DNA of 64,000 nt from Hydractinia symbiolongicarpus (Eukaryota > Cnidaria > Hydrozoa > Anthoathecata > Hydractiniidae), in contig NC_079887.1 of assembly GCF_029227915.1 (NCBI RefSeq), forward strand, positions 13,084,001 to 13,148,000, read 5' to 3'. The notes under the pieces are model-generated. The model was not told the DNA's origin and made no database searches. It was given only the letters and a program-made list of their open reading frames with translations. Positions 46,681 through 58,758 of the stretch are shown piece after piece. The stretch's first letter is position 1, and every line of letters starts with the position of its first letter. The position numbers and the translations under genes were made by a program.

Positions 46681-47278
46681 TTAAAATAATTTTTTCTCAC
46701 AATATGCGAATACACCAGTGGCAGCGCAGACTATTCCAGCAATACAGGGAAAACTAAAGCCAACTTTATAACTCCATTTGTGGGTTTCTAAATCAAAATT
46801 CGTTCCCATCCACAATAATCTGGTGTTTACCCATGAAGATAATAATCGTGGCTAATGTGATACAAATGAACAACAAGGCAAGAAAGCACAGCACAAATCT
46901 TTTGAAGTTTAAATTATGTTTGTAGACCATACCGAGAACAGTGATTGCTAGACTTAAGATAGATAAAACGATAGCTGAGCATAACAATCCTCTCGTTTGA
47001 ATTAAATAGGGATCAACCACCAATCGAATGTTGTAGGAATTGCCAAGGTTTCTATTGTTATCTTCATACATTTCGTTCCAGTCTTCATAGGTCGAGCATT
47101 TGTCAAAGCCATAGTATCTAACACACCGCTTCCATAAGTCGTAAGATGATTCAGTAAGAATGCCTGCAACCTCAATACTTTCAGCGATCCAGTTGTTGCT
47201 AGCAGCAGCACAAATTAGGAAAGCAGCTGTAGCAGCAAACCCAACAGAAACAATAATACGAGACTGTATGAATTTCAT
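46681..47278 (-). CDS. claudin/PMP22-like four-helix membrane protein
   Basis: The start is taken as the ATG at 47278, since translation then begins MKFIQSRIIVSVGFAATAAF, directly into helix 1. The first extracellular loop has the family signature: NNWI after helix 1, then YDLWKRC and a second cysteine (FDKCS). Helix 2 begins after TRGLLC, and helix 3 is FVLCFLALLFICITLATIII. The simple frame stops after 13 more residues without helix 4. Removing 46830-46788 (GTAAAC ... TTTAG, 43 bp) restores an in-frame ETHKWSYKVGFSFPCIAG and VCAATGVFAY helix ending EKKLF. That gives 184 aa, a normal length. Alternatively a 1-base indel truncates it. AATAAA overlaps the region just after the second stop (46680-46675). 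Cell-junction or myelin-type membrane role is by family only. Confidence 0.7.
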
Positions 47279-47783
47279 CCTGAATACTGCGCGCTGGATA
47301 AATTTTGATGCGTAAACAACGCTTCCTATTTTTAATGAGAACCGCAATTAAAATAACTGAAGCAGTCAACGCCAAGTACCTAAAGGCTGTTTCCTTCATT
47401 TACGCCATCAAAGTTTTTTTGTTGATAAAGCCAGTTTTAACTGCATAAACTCCAAACCCTTAATTTTTACCTGCGTATTCCAGTTTAAAATATTTTCCAA
47501 TCTACGCAAAGATTAATAAAACTTGTACGAGTGCTGCGAACAAGTTGTGATATTTTAAATCGACTTTTCATGGTGCTGAGAATTTATTTAATATCTATGC
47601 TCTTTAATTTTGTAATTTTAATTAATTGTTATTGAGAAAAACAGCATATAGTGTCCAACTCCCTTTCACAGCGCGCCGTAATCAGTTAGTTTAAACGCTG
47701 CGTGATGGAGGACGTGGTGTATCTCATTATTAGTCTTTCAAGTTTCATAAAATTAGAAAATATGATGTCTGTACTTAACATAC
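47279..47783. other. upstream region of the claudin-like gene
   Basis: The coding frame stays open 23 codons upstream of the chosen ATG to 47347, and a second, overlapping frame runs 47199-47399. Neither adds a recognisable segment. No TATA box is clear. Confidence 0.35.
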
Positions 47784-47907
47784 CAACATCATCTTCATCG
47801 ATCTTAAAAACGTCATTCTGAGCAGGGCGACTGTTTAACCAGCTATAGCCAGGCAGCTTTCCACGTAGGTTATCGCAGCCACTTAGTAAACATATTCGAT
47901 CAAAAAT
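47784..47907 (-). CDS. candidate exon, unrecognised
   Basis: Acceptor (CTTTTTATAG) and donor (GATGTTG|GTATGT) bound a frame reading IFDRICLLSGCDNLRGKLPG, YSWLNSRPAQNDVFKIDEDD. 'ICLLSGCD' is reminiscent of the XPG/EXO1 nuclease core, where GCD carries a metal ligand, but the rest does not continue that match. It may be an exon of an unseen gene, or a captured fragment. Confidence 0.3.
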
Positions 47908-50740
47908 CTATAAAAAGGAATGATTACCCAGACTTAGAGATGAGTAAATAGTGAAATCGTTCTTTCGCGTTATTTCACTAAAAAGAAAATAGAAACTCTA
48001 CAATCTTTTTACTGATTCCCCCCTCTAAGGCCCGCATGCAACTAGCCGAAAGTTTTGCTCAAGTTTCTGGGCACATAGTTCGAAATTCTTATTGACCAAT
48101 CGGGAATCACTGATTATTTATCCTAGTCTGAACCTTTACGCTATTTATTATTTTTAAAATTATTTACCCAAGACAGACTTTTCAGATCCTATTGGTACAG
48201 CTATTAAGGAGGGTCCTGCGAAGAGTGTCCAAGTTCCAAGTCCAACAAACGCTCTACCACAAAGGCACGCCGTGATTGCGTCTAAGTTTTTTTAAGAAAT
48301 GCGAGACCTAGTTTACTGTTGACAAACAGTACAAACGAAATCTACTTTTTATCTGTTCGTGTATTTATGTCATAATGAGCATCATTGGTATGCTACAGAC
48401 AAAACAAAGACCTCCTGACAGACACCTGTGCATGTGAGAACGATCCAAATTTCTCAGTTGTTAAATGACAAAGTACATTTGGGTGTCTCAATAAAAATTG
48501 CACGAGTATGGGAAAAAATTAAATTTTGAGTTACTGGATGTTTGCAGCAAGGTCGATCTGTATCGTTTTCTTATTGTACAAACAAAATATTTTTTGTATG
48601 ACGTTGCGTCTATTGCTATGTGACTCGGTTAAGAAGTGTTTGGAAAAAAATTGGCAATTTTTTTTCTTCTTTAAATTTTATATTATTAATGCTATATTAA
48701 TAGGTCATATCTTACCCACTGCTTTTTAGACACTCTTAGAGTCCTTAAAAAGGCCGCCTTAAATAGATTTAAAGAAAACAAAAAGCAGTGTAAAACTCAG
48801 TTAATGAAAACTAAAAGTTCAAGGAAAATGTTTAGTCGTTGAAAAAAATTGGTAACAAAATTTAATGAGTAAGTTAATGTCAAATGTTTTTACTTGTTAC
48901 CGACTTTTTTATTCATAACATATTTGGTCTTTTGTGAAACAAAAAGCTTCTGATTTTTGATGTAAAACTTAAATATATATAAAATTATAGGTAATTCTGT
49001 ACGTCATTAATTGGAACGCTGGCTGGTTGATCAAATCCTAAACGCTGCACCTAGCTAGTCCACTCTTGGAGAACAATTGCTAAAGGCCGTAGATCGCTTC
49101 AATTAATTGAGAAAAGCAAAACTGCCGATTGGCAAAGTATTTAAATAATCTATATGAATGAAAGGGACGCATCTTTTCAAATTAAGCATGGTATTTTTTC
49201 GCTATTTGTTTTCGGAACTACGGGTTCTGTTTTCGTCTTGCGGAAGTGAGTGTGAAACAACAAAACAGTGAAGCAGTAACGTATATAAAAAAACTGATGT
49301 ATTTTTCTAATACATCAACCAAATTGGTAAGAAATTTTAGCAATTTGAAAAACTGAAAATTGCTATTGGAACAATAATATTGAAAGGTCCACTTCATCTT
49401 CGTAAAAGTCAATTTCAAATGAGAAACGCTACTGCTTTTTTCGTCTTTTAACAACAAAATACACTTGTATTCATGCATACATGTCCTGACAATTAAAAGC
49501 TTATCTTTGATCTCAAAAAAAGCAGAAAATATGAAAATAGTCGATCAAAAAGCTTGGTTGAAATTGAAAATAATCAATCAAAGTTCTGTTGCGTTATTAT
49601 AAAAAAAACATTATTGTTTTCCTTTTTTTACGACTTGGACAGCAAACATGAGAAACCTGCTACAACGATTACGAATTTTTGTCAAAACGTTCCGTCACAG
49701 TTAAGACTTTTGAAAAGTTCATTTTAGCAATTTCATTTCAACCACATATTGTTTAGGCAAACAAACAACACGTGTATTAAGCCATATCTTTATAAAACAA
49801 AAATTTTATAAATATTTAATGAAAACAAATAATGAGAAGTGCAACAACAACAACAACAACAACACCATAAATAACCCTACATTTATAGGCCAAATTGTCA
49901 GCGGAAGCTTGAGATAATTAACTTTTCTTTTAACAAAATTGAAAGTACATAAAGAGTTGAAAGCTCCCACATATTTAAGCATGTTATTTTCTTAAAGTTT
50001 AAGCGGCTTTTCACCAATGTGAACTTTAACTGAATTCTCTTAACCCTATTGTGTCTGGGGGGGGGGGGGGGCACAAAGTGCCCGCGGTCTTTTTGACTAG
50101 GCATAACTTTAGATACACATGTGATTAAGTGCTAAAATTTTATGACTATTCCTAACTTTTTTTTATTGCTTCTGATAAAAAAAAATTTTTTGGAAAAATT
50201 TTGTACTTTGCTTGGGGTATTTTGATAATAAATTATTGATAATTTTATTGAACTTTACTTGAATTCACTTAAACGAAAGTATCGAAATGTACATTTAAGA
50301 ACAGCTATTTCTGAAAAAAATTATCAGAGAAGTCACTGCATTGCTCAGCGCGTTGCAAACATCATTTATGCTCGATTAGCGGGCAGTAAATATGTTGGCC
50401 CCAACTTGTAATTTATGCCCACATTATGAACAATACTGGGTTGATAGTGCCCGTTATATTAGTAATAATTCTAAGGAATTAACACATAAATAGGAAAGTA
50501 GCAGGAACATAATCACGTTGTGTACAGTCTCAAAATGAAAACAAAATTAGCCCAAAAAAAAGGAAATCTACAGAAATACTAAGTTGCACAGCCTAATTTT
50601 TGGTTTACTGCGCCGAAATTAGGAAACTTAAGTGAGATTTAATATTTAATTTTTTTAGTAAGCGGAGAGGCTGCTTAAGTTATGATTTTTTTTATAAAAA
50701 CACTTCATAAGACTAAAAACACATGAGCATAAAATTAAAA
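47908..50740. other. largely non-coding stretch
   Basis: One short GC-richer patch on the minus strand (about 48165-48285) is open as AITACLCGRAFVGLGTWTLF then AGPSLIAVPIG, unassigned. Otherwise there are simple repeats: (CAA)n near 49840-49863 and G15 at 50057-50071. Confidence 0.4.
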
Positions 50741-50744
50741 CTTT

Positions 50745-50750
50745 TTTATT
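50745..50750 (-). terminator. polyadenylation signal of the GLWamide gene
   Basis: Plus-strand TTTATT reads AATAAA on the minus strand, 34 bases past the stop codon. Confidence 0.6.
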
Positions 50751-50783
50751 TACCATTTTTTTTACATATAAATATATAACTAA

Positions 50784-51935
50784 TTAAAACTTATTATTCT
50801 TGTTATTGTTTCTCCTGTTGTTGAGGCTATCAGTTTTATGCAGTCTCTTTACAATTCGTTTTCTCAGTAAATCAGCTAATTCTCCAAAAGTATCTTTTGT
50901 AACGGAAGGCCCTTGAGCAATACGGACCTCCTCTTCCATATCAACCTTTTTTTCTAGTCGATTAAAGCGCTCGTCGTTTTTGAGCAACCTAATATGACGT
51001 TCAGCATCCAGGAATCCATCTCCCCAAATCTTTGTTGGCCCATCTTCAACCTGACGACCCCATAATCCTGGAGGTTTTGCGTCCTCGCTTTGTGATTTAA
51101 TAACATTATCATCTTTACTCCATAGACTAGGTGGTTTAGCGTCACGACCCCATAAACCTGGTGGCTTAGTGTCACGACCCCATAAACCTGGTGGTTTAGC
51201 ATCACGCCCCCATAAACCTGGTGGTTTAGCATCACGGCCCCATAAACCTGGTGGCTTGGCATCACGGCCCCATAAACCTGGTGGTTTGACATCACGACCC
51301 CATAAACCTGGTGGCTTTGCTTCACGGCCCCACAAACCGGGTGGTTTGGCATCACGACCCCATAAACCTGGTGGTTTGGCGTCACGGCCCCATAAACCTG
51401 GTGGCTTAGCATCACCGGTCCATAAGCCAGGTGGCTTGGCGTCACGTCCCCATAAGCCTGGTGGTTTGGCGTCACGGCCCCGTAAGCCTGGTGGTTTCGC
51501 ATCACGGCCCCACAGACCTGGTGGTTTAGCATCTCCAGCCCAAATTCCAGGCGGTTTCTCATCTGATATTTGCGCTGAGTCATGAGCTCTATTATTATCA
51601 AAATCGGCTTCTCTTCCCCACAAACCTGGCGGCCTCTGTACTGTTGAATCAATATCTAGGTTTTCTAAATCCCCAATCCAAGACTGTCGATTCTCAGCTT
51701 TCTTGTTATTCTCCCTTAATTGTATATCGCGGTATATCCTTTTAGCTAGTATCTTTGATAGTTCGTCAGTCACTTCTCTGAAATATTTTTCTATAGAATC
51801 GCTATCCTCATCGTTTTTATCAATTCTATTGTTCCTCGCGTTCCCATCCCGATCTTCTTCGTTTTTAGCGTTGCATTTACCAATTCCTTTATCCAGCAGT
51901 ACAGTAAGTAACATCAGCAGTATCAAGTTTCTCAT
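50784..51935 (-). CDS. GLWamide neuropeptide preprohormone
   Basis: A 383-aa precursor with signal peptide MRNLILLMLLTVLLDKGIG. An acidic and basic spacer (to about residue 98) precedes 17 decapeptide units at residues 101-295. Thirteen units are intact PPGLWGR. The first is QRPPGLWGRE and would give pyroGlu-RPPGLW-amide. The others give KPPGLW-amide after cleavage at the single Arg and use of Gly for amidation. Units 2 (GIWAGD), 4 (GLRGRD), 6 (GLWTGD) and 16 (SLWSKD) are altered. N-terminal trimming would occur after acidic or Ala residues, as known for cnidarian precursors. GLWamides are neuropeptides that trigger planula metamorphosis in Hydractinia and act on muscle. The C-terminal 90 residues are charged and carry no further intact unit. 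A splice acceptor lies eight bases upstream of the ATG, so the 5' UTR is on another exon or supplied in trans. Confidence 0.95.
   Translation of the reverse strand: MRNLILLMLLTVLLDKGIGKCNAKNEEDRDGNARNNRIDKNDEDSDSIEKYFREVTDELSKILAKRIYRDIQLRENNKKAENRQSWIGDLENLDIDSTVQRPPGLWGREADFDNNRAHDSAQISDEKPPGIWAGDAKPPGLWGRDAKPPGLRGRDAKPPGLWGRDAKPPGLWTGDAKPPGLWGRDAKPPGLWGRDAKPPGLWGREAKPPGLWGRDVKPPGLWGRDAKPPGLWGRDAKPPGLWGRDAKPPGLWGRDTKPPGLWGRDAKPPSLWSKDDNVIKSQSEDAKPPGLWGRQVEDGPTKIWGDGFLDAERHIRLLKNDERFNRLEKKVDMEEEVRIAQGPSVTKDTFGELADLLRKRIVKRLHKTDSLNNRRNNNKNNKF
51051..51635 (-). repeat. 30-bp tandem array encoding the GLWamide units
   Basis: Units are 30 bp and nearly all in register; one 60-bp interval precedes the last unit. 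Many differences between units are synonymous (for example tta/ttg/ctt in the Lys-Ala region), so the array is under protein selection and not recently homogenised. Confidence 0.95.
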
Positions 51936-51943
51936 TGCTTTTC

Positions 51944-51945
51944 CT
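51944..51945 (-). other. splice acceptor just upstream of the GLWamide ATG
   Basis: CTTTTACATTCTAG on the minus strand ends at 51944, followed by GAAAAGCA and the ATG at 51935. It is either the end of a 5'-UTR intron or a spliced-leader acceptor. Confidence 0.55.
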
Positions 51946-52296
51946 AGAATGTAAAAGTGATGAACATCAATAAAGAGAGAAAATGAAACTCAACTATTTG
52001 TGGTGATTGTAAATGTTGATTTTTCAATTAGATCTAATTATTTATGGAAGCAACACAATGTCTTGAATACAAATATAGGAAGAAATGGTAAGGTTGCCAA
52101 TGAAAACAGTTGAGATTAGATTGTCGAAGTATTTTTTAAGGCTTGCTTCCACGCACGATGTCTAAATTTTCACGAAAACTAAATTTCATGAAGTTGGTAA
52201 ATCCTACAATTTCGCGAGGATTAAATTTCTAAAAGAAAGGAATTTATGACATTTTAATTCTCAATTTATACCGTTTTTCAAAGATCTTCTTTATTA

Positions 52297-52339
52297 GTCT
52301 TTAGTTAAGGTCTTATTACATGAGACCTTAACTAAAGAC
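52297..52339. repeat. 17-bp perfect hairpin with extended arms
   Basis: GTCTTTAGTTAAGGTCT and its exact reverse complement are separated by 9 bases. Imperfect pairing extends about 12 bp further on each side (TTCTTTA with TAAAGAA). It lies about 360 bp upstream of the GLWamide start codon. A fold-back element is the simplest reading. Confidence 0.85.
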
Positions 52340-55300
52340 GGTAAAGAAGGTAAAATTTACATATATATTAAATGTAGTTTTAAGAAATAAATAAAAAACA
52401 GAAAAAAAAAATATGGTAAATACTAAGTTTTGCGGAAATTAATTCTCGCGAAAATGACAAAAACTCAAAAAATTCGCGAAAATTAAATACTTAAACTCTT
52501 TACCACTATAGTAAAGCTTGTCGTTTGCAGTAGATTACTACCGTTCTTGTATTCTTATAGAGGATAATTTTATCTCAAAAAATAAACTAAGATAAAGTTC
52601 ATGCAAAAAGTGAAAAATAACAGTAAATTAAATAATAAACTTAACGAAACACACGCCTAAATCTATCTTAAAATGGCTGTCATTTCTTTTACTAAAAGCA
52701 ACAATAAAAGACAGTTGATTCATAAATTTATAGCAACAAGAACAGATTTTGATGAACACTGTTCTGTATGACAGAATTTTACCCTTTTATATAAGATCTT
52801 TTACAGCAACTTCTCAATCTTCAATCTTTATCAAATTCCATCAAATCAAAAACACTTTTTATTGCCTTTTCATTATTATTATTATTATTATTGCCTCGTT
52901 TTCTCTGCAACTCAGCTCTAATACAGTAGTCAATTTCCATGATTGATTTACCACCTTAAATACCTTTTCACTGGACACTTTTTAAAGTATTCTATACCAC
53001 TGCGCATGCGCTTTTTCTGTTTTCTTATTTCTTCAAAGGAAGCAGATTTCTTTGTTAAAGGATCCTAACAGAAATATGTTTCCCATCTCTTTTGAACAGA
53101 TTAAGCATTTCATATATAGCTTTTCTTTATTTCCTGGCATTATAAGCAAGGCAATTACATTTTTTCACATCAGATGTTTAGGTAAAGCTGCAAACAGCTG
53201 TAAAAAAGACAGTTATACTCTCAGATTGTTTTGTTATCTTTGTGTTGGAAAATAAATAATATTGCACTAGTCTCCTAACGAGTGGATTAGTAAATTTCTT
53301 ATTGTAAAAAAAAAAACTAATTGTTAGAATAAGATTTTGAGTAGCGCATGCGATGAAAAATATATTGAAATAAACATTCAAATAAATCTTCATTAGAAGA
53401 ATCTAATTCCGGTTTAGCACTCTCTAATACGTTGTTTTGATATTCTGTACGTTCGGCGAGGGTGTGAAAATATATATTCTCTTATTGTGTACTAAGAAAT
53501 ATATCTTTCTTTGTTTATCATATTTTTGTTAACTTTTTCTATGATAATTTACGCTCCTCTAAAGATAGGTGAAAAGTTGATACTAGATCACTTTCTACAC
53601 TGGTCTTATTCTAGTTCTAAGTGCAACTTTTAAAAAAACTCGCGCTTTAAACACTTTTCTGCTTACTCGACACTTTTCTGTTCACTCGCTAGACATTTTA
53701 TATTTTTGAAAAACAGTCACAAACTTGAATTTATAATATAGTTCGATTGAATAAATACCAATTTACTTTAATTCAATAAACAGAGAAGGTCTCGAAAAAG
53801 TGAAATTAAAGAATGTTGTTTTCATACACAAAACAAACAATCTTTTGGCAGAACTATGAGATAATATTCATCTCGAATGTATAATTCCGATATCTGTCAT
53901 AATTATTTTAAGTTATAAAGTTTTCGGCATGGAAAAATTAACACTTTAATGCGCAGCTATAATTAATAGTATAGAAAAATAGGAAAATTCAAAACTCAAT
54001 GGGAGTGTTCCATACCTAGGAGTGTTATCCCTGTCTTAAACTTTGCCACTGTTTTCTATCTTTTGTTGATTCCACGACCATATAATAAATTTGAATTTTT
54101 TCTTCTGAGTTTTAATATGCCTATTGGAAAATGAACATTTTTATATATACAAGTATGTTTTGCATTCAAACATATGTTATTTATTATTTGCCCGGACGAT
54201 GTGGAAAGCCATTTTTATAAAATTTCACCTTATCATGGTGATACGAACAGATGCATTTTTTTAAAAACATTATGTCGCTACAATTTTTGTATCGCTTTTT
54301 CCCGCTGTTTTAATAATTTGGCGCCAATTTGTATTTAGAAAAAATGGCTGCATTACTTAAATTTTGAAAAGAAAAATGAAAAGGTACAAACTCAGGAAAA
54401 AGGGCATTAAGTCTTTTGTAAGATTTAAAATATTTTAATACTGTAATATTTTGTATCTTTATTTTATCATTTTTTTAAGGTATAGCAGATTTTTCCAAGC
54501 ACATTGCTTTTAAAGGTTCTATCACTTCCGTCGTTATATGAACATTGTCAGAAAGGAGTCCAAATTTTATAACCTGTAATGGTATTAAAGTTTTTCTCAA
54601 TTTTAAATCCTTGAATCAAATGGCAAAAAAATATTAGTTTGAAAAACTCTTCAATTATGAACAACTAATTTGACGATCTAAATTTTGCTACAAATAATTT
54701 CATGTCTGGCTTTATTAGAACACTTAAAGTTTTGTTACTTATGATAAGCATGGCTAGGTAGAAAGTTTGGATTCCTAAAATAAAAATAAAAATGATATGA
54801 GAAAAGTGTAATTCAAGGAAAGATATGCTAAAGTTTGAAGCAGAAAAACAATTAATTTTTACTTGCGGAGTTTGACGACTGCGTATTATAACAGACTGGT
54901 GTAATATATTTAGCAAATGGTTCACAATCAAATGGCTGTCAAAAAAACCTGCTTCCTTTTTCTTTATTATTGCAATTCAAATTGTTTCGAATAACTTATG
55001 TTTTATCTCAACACAATCATTCTGTTTTTCCTTTTTCTTTTCTTTTAACTGTTCTTTGTTTTGTTTCGTATGTTTCATAAAACCTATGACATCTCTTAAG
55101 ATATTTCAAATAACGGGAAGGAAGGAAAAACTTCAAGAAAACAGGAAAGATATACATTTACAAAACGAAAAACACCATACAACACTAAATTTTGTTTTGT
55201 TTTATTTTGTTAAATTTTTGATGCTATATATATATAGTTTTCCTTCTTCTTTGGTAATGAATCCCTTTTAAAGAAACATGAAAAGATTTAAAATTCCATA

Positions 55301-58300
55301 GGTTTTTAACTTCGATGTGTGATATTCGACACAATGTATTACTGTTTGTCAAAACGACATTTAATGGATGGGACCTGCCTAAAATATCCTCAAGAAGCTC
55401 TTGTAAAATGGCAAATGTTATAGATAGGGCCCAGTTAAAATAAGTTTTAAAAAGCTCCTTCAAATGGCAAAGCAATTACGTCTCATTAAATCATGAACTT
55501 GCAGTAGGGAACACGTCAATAACGAGAAAATACTAATTTCATTACAGATTAGTAATTAAAAATACTTTTAAAAATCACAATATGTAAAACATGCATACCA
55601 ACCTTTTTTTTGTCTCAAAAAATTTCCTTCCTCCACAATTTACTTCAAGGTGTGTTTTACCACAATACCTTATACGATGATTTGTACCATTTGTAGCGAA
55701 TTAAAAACACAGAAATTTCTCACTTATACTCTTCCACTTGAAGTTTACTTCTCTAAAACGGCAACAAAATCAGAATATAATGGCACGAATTGTGTTCATC
55801 CCACGAGGAAATAACACAAAATGATAATTCTAAGTTGTTTTTTTTTTTTTACTTTCTTATTTTATATGTTCTAATAAAAGAAGTTTATCCAAGATTAGAA
55901 AGTGAATGACTGGCACCCTTTACATTGCGTTAGAAAAGGATTAACCTTCGAGTTTTTTTAAAGAAAATGTTCATCTCGATTTTAATGAAAGAAGAAGAGC
56001 TTAACGGAAGATTTCCAGATTGTTAAGCTTATTAGCCAGTGTTGAACAGAAGATTTTTACGGGAAAATTTCTTTATTAAACGCTAAATTACGTGCGGAAA
56101 GAATATATTTTCTACTTGAGGAAACTTAGGCAAGCTTGTGTTCTTTACATTATCTTATGATGTAATCATCTGATGTAAAATGTTCAATGACGTACAAATG
56201 AAGCTTATAAACTTCAACAAACTCTGTTATTGACTGGGAAACATGAACATTTTCGACAAAATTTTCGACTGCCAAAATTATTTGTCATACAAAATATTTG
56301 TGAATAGCCTGGAGAAACTCTTTTTTTTGATTTTAAAAAATTCTTGGACGCGTTTTTGGGCCATTTTTCTGCGTAGACGTTAAGGAAAATTAAACAAATG
56401 CATATACTTAGTGAGTATTCTAAAGCAAAAGTTGGTTTGGAAAGGGTATCTAACCCTATTTATGATCGGGGATGGAGAGGGATGTCTCATCTGCAGTATT
56501 GACGTTATTTATATTAGAACGGGTAACTGAATGACCCTGAAACCTTTGGTAACTGATTTTTTATCATTATAAAAAGCTCTATCTCACATGTTTTTAATTT
56601 CTTGACATATTAGTGATTTCTTCATTTTCACTCCAAATATTTAAAAATACTTTACGCCCCTCGCTATAAACACTAACTTATGCCTCTTTGCGTTAATTTT
56701 TATCTAAAGCTACACCTATTTACGCCCTATGCCATTCGAGCCATGATTTTTCACGTGGTATAACCCATTCGTACCAAGTTTTATTATGTACAACTGAACA
56801 CAAGAAGTTTATGAGGAAGGGGAGCATTTTGCCCCCGCCACTACACTCGCCCCCCTATAACTACCTATATATAAAGGGTGAAGTGGGGAATGAATTGAAA
56901 AAAATAAAAATAAAATTTACCGCGTTGATTTTTTTGTACGAGAAAAGATGTATTTCGAGACGGTGCTATTGGGTATACTGTATTCCTGTAAAACATGTGA
57001 TACAAAAAAGAGCAAATAAATGTAAAAGTACAAGTTACTGTCTTCAGTAAGTTTTCTCTCGATACAATCAAGCACTAGTTAATCCAGTGGTTACTAGACA
57101 TTTTTGAGAGGCAGGAACTCATCCATCAATCCCCCACCCCTTCTGCATCTCTTGATCCAGAACTTCTTTTAAAATTTTTGCCTGTAACTTAAGGAAAGTC
57201 CTAACACTTCAAGATAAATATTTTCCGAATTTAGCGGATAGTTAAAAGTTATAGGTGAAGCGAAAAAGAAGTACCTTTAATTTAATTTTTCGGGTGAAAA
57301 AACTCGCGAAAATGAATTTCGTTATAGTGCTCTTTTTGTTCATCTACACATATCAAAAATGTTCGATGACGTCATCATTATCAGAAAGAAAAAGTAAATT
57401 TTTTTCAACCTTGCCAACTTCTTATTGTGTTTTAATTTTCTAGAAAATCCTAGCCTTATTATCCTTATGAAATTGTTCTAATATAAAAAGTATACACACT
57501 AAAACAACTTGATGATGATATCAGTGTTTTTTTATAAAGGGTACGTAACTATTACTTTTATCGTAACATAACAAAGCAGATTTTGTGCTGCTAATTTTCA
57601 AATCCAAAAGATCAAATTAACAAACAACTACAGCTATCTACATTATAGCACATATGTGAATTCCATCAATTTTTCCCGACTTCACATCAATATTAAAACA
57701 AAAATTAATTTGGTTCCAAGTAAACATAGACATAGACAAACTGATTGTTAACCCGAGGTACATATCTTGTGCGTTGCTGCTTTATGCATTTCTAGCACAA
57801 GGTGATAAATCGGCTATCATTTTAAATAAAATACAGTTGTTATTATAAAGCCTAACCATAATCCCGTAGAAAACCCACAGGATTCATTAAAATATATCGC
57901 ATTTGCTATTTCGCCAAATATATTTCGTGTATTTTTCACACGACATCATTACAGGGGGCAAACAAAATACGGTTATTAATATAAGAGACGTGATATAATT
58001 ACTTTCTATCTTGGTGAAAATATTTCAGTTTCTTTCCTCAACCCGTCAACAAGGTTGTTTAAATGCTCATTGAAATTCACAATATGGTGCAAATTCACAG
58101 CTATGTAACAATATCATATTTCATGTTCATTGTACTTAACATCTTCCCAACCGGTGAGCTTTCTAATTCCATTGGCAAAAATAGTTTTACAAGAAAGAAG
58201 CGAGTTTCTAAATAAACGAGAAACTTAGTTTATTGGCAAATCGTGTGATCGCAGAGACCGTCTGGGCTGTCTCCTTTTATCACAGTTGTTTTGAATTATC

Positions 58301-58718
58301 TAATAGATTTGAATGGCTTTTTTTTTAGCTTTAAAAGATTTTTTAGCTTTAAAGATTCCTTAATTTTATTTATAGCCAGATTCCTTTTTTCTAATTAACT
58401 TCATGTTAGCTGCTCTGTTAGATTTAAAATTTAAATTTTTTTATCGCTTTTAATGAAAGCAAACAATGCTTAAAAGATTTCTTTTTTCTTTAAATTTAAA
58501 CACGCACAGAAAAGAAGTGTGTGCCGTACTGGTACTCTTTCCAACCAACTGATAGTAGACCAAATAATTACATTATTCTGTATAAAAGAAGAGGCAGGTA
58601 TAACATTTGCTTCTTTCTAACAACTTTCTATGAGCTATGGGCGGAGGATTATGCCACTTCTAAAGATCTCAAACTCCTTACGGAGAAAAAATAGCTTTTT
58701 GGTCACGTCAAGAATGTA

Positions 58719-58758
58719 TGACGTCATCTTATTAGAACATGAAGGATCTATGACGTCA
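58719..58758. promoter_or_regulatory. two CRE palindromes 32 bp apart
   Basis: TGACGTCA at 58719-58726 and 58751-58758 lie within a duplicated block (each followed by 'tt.ttagaaca'). The position is about 1.3 kb upstream of the amidohydrolase-like gene. A local duplication is certain; a regulatory role is a guess. Confidence 0.35.

Noticed and set aside
49840-49863. CRISPR or coding meaning of the (CAA)n run
   Set aside because: Plain trinucleotide repeat in a eukaryotic intergenic region; no spacers, no frame.
51169-51585. Plus-strand open frame of RPHKPGGLAS repeats
   Set aside because: It is the antisense shadow of the GLWamide repeats; the 30-bp period keeps it open. No signal peptide, and the sense strand explains it fully.
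50954-51652. Second minus-strand frame of HQVYGAV-like repeats
   Set aside because: Another frame of the same 30-bp array; no signal peptide and no processing sites.
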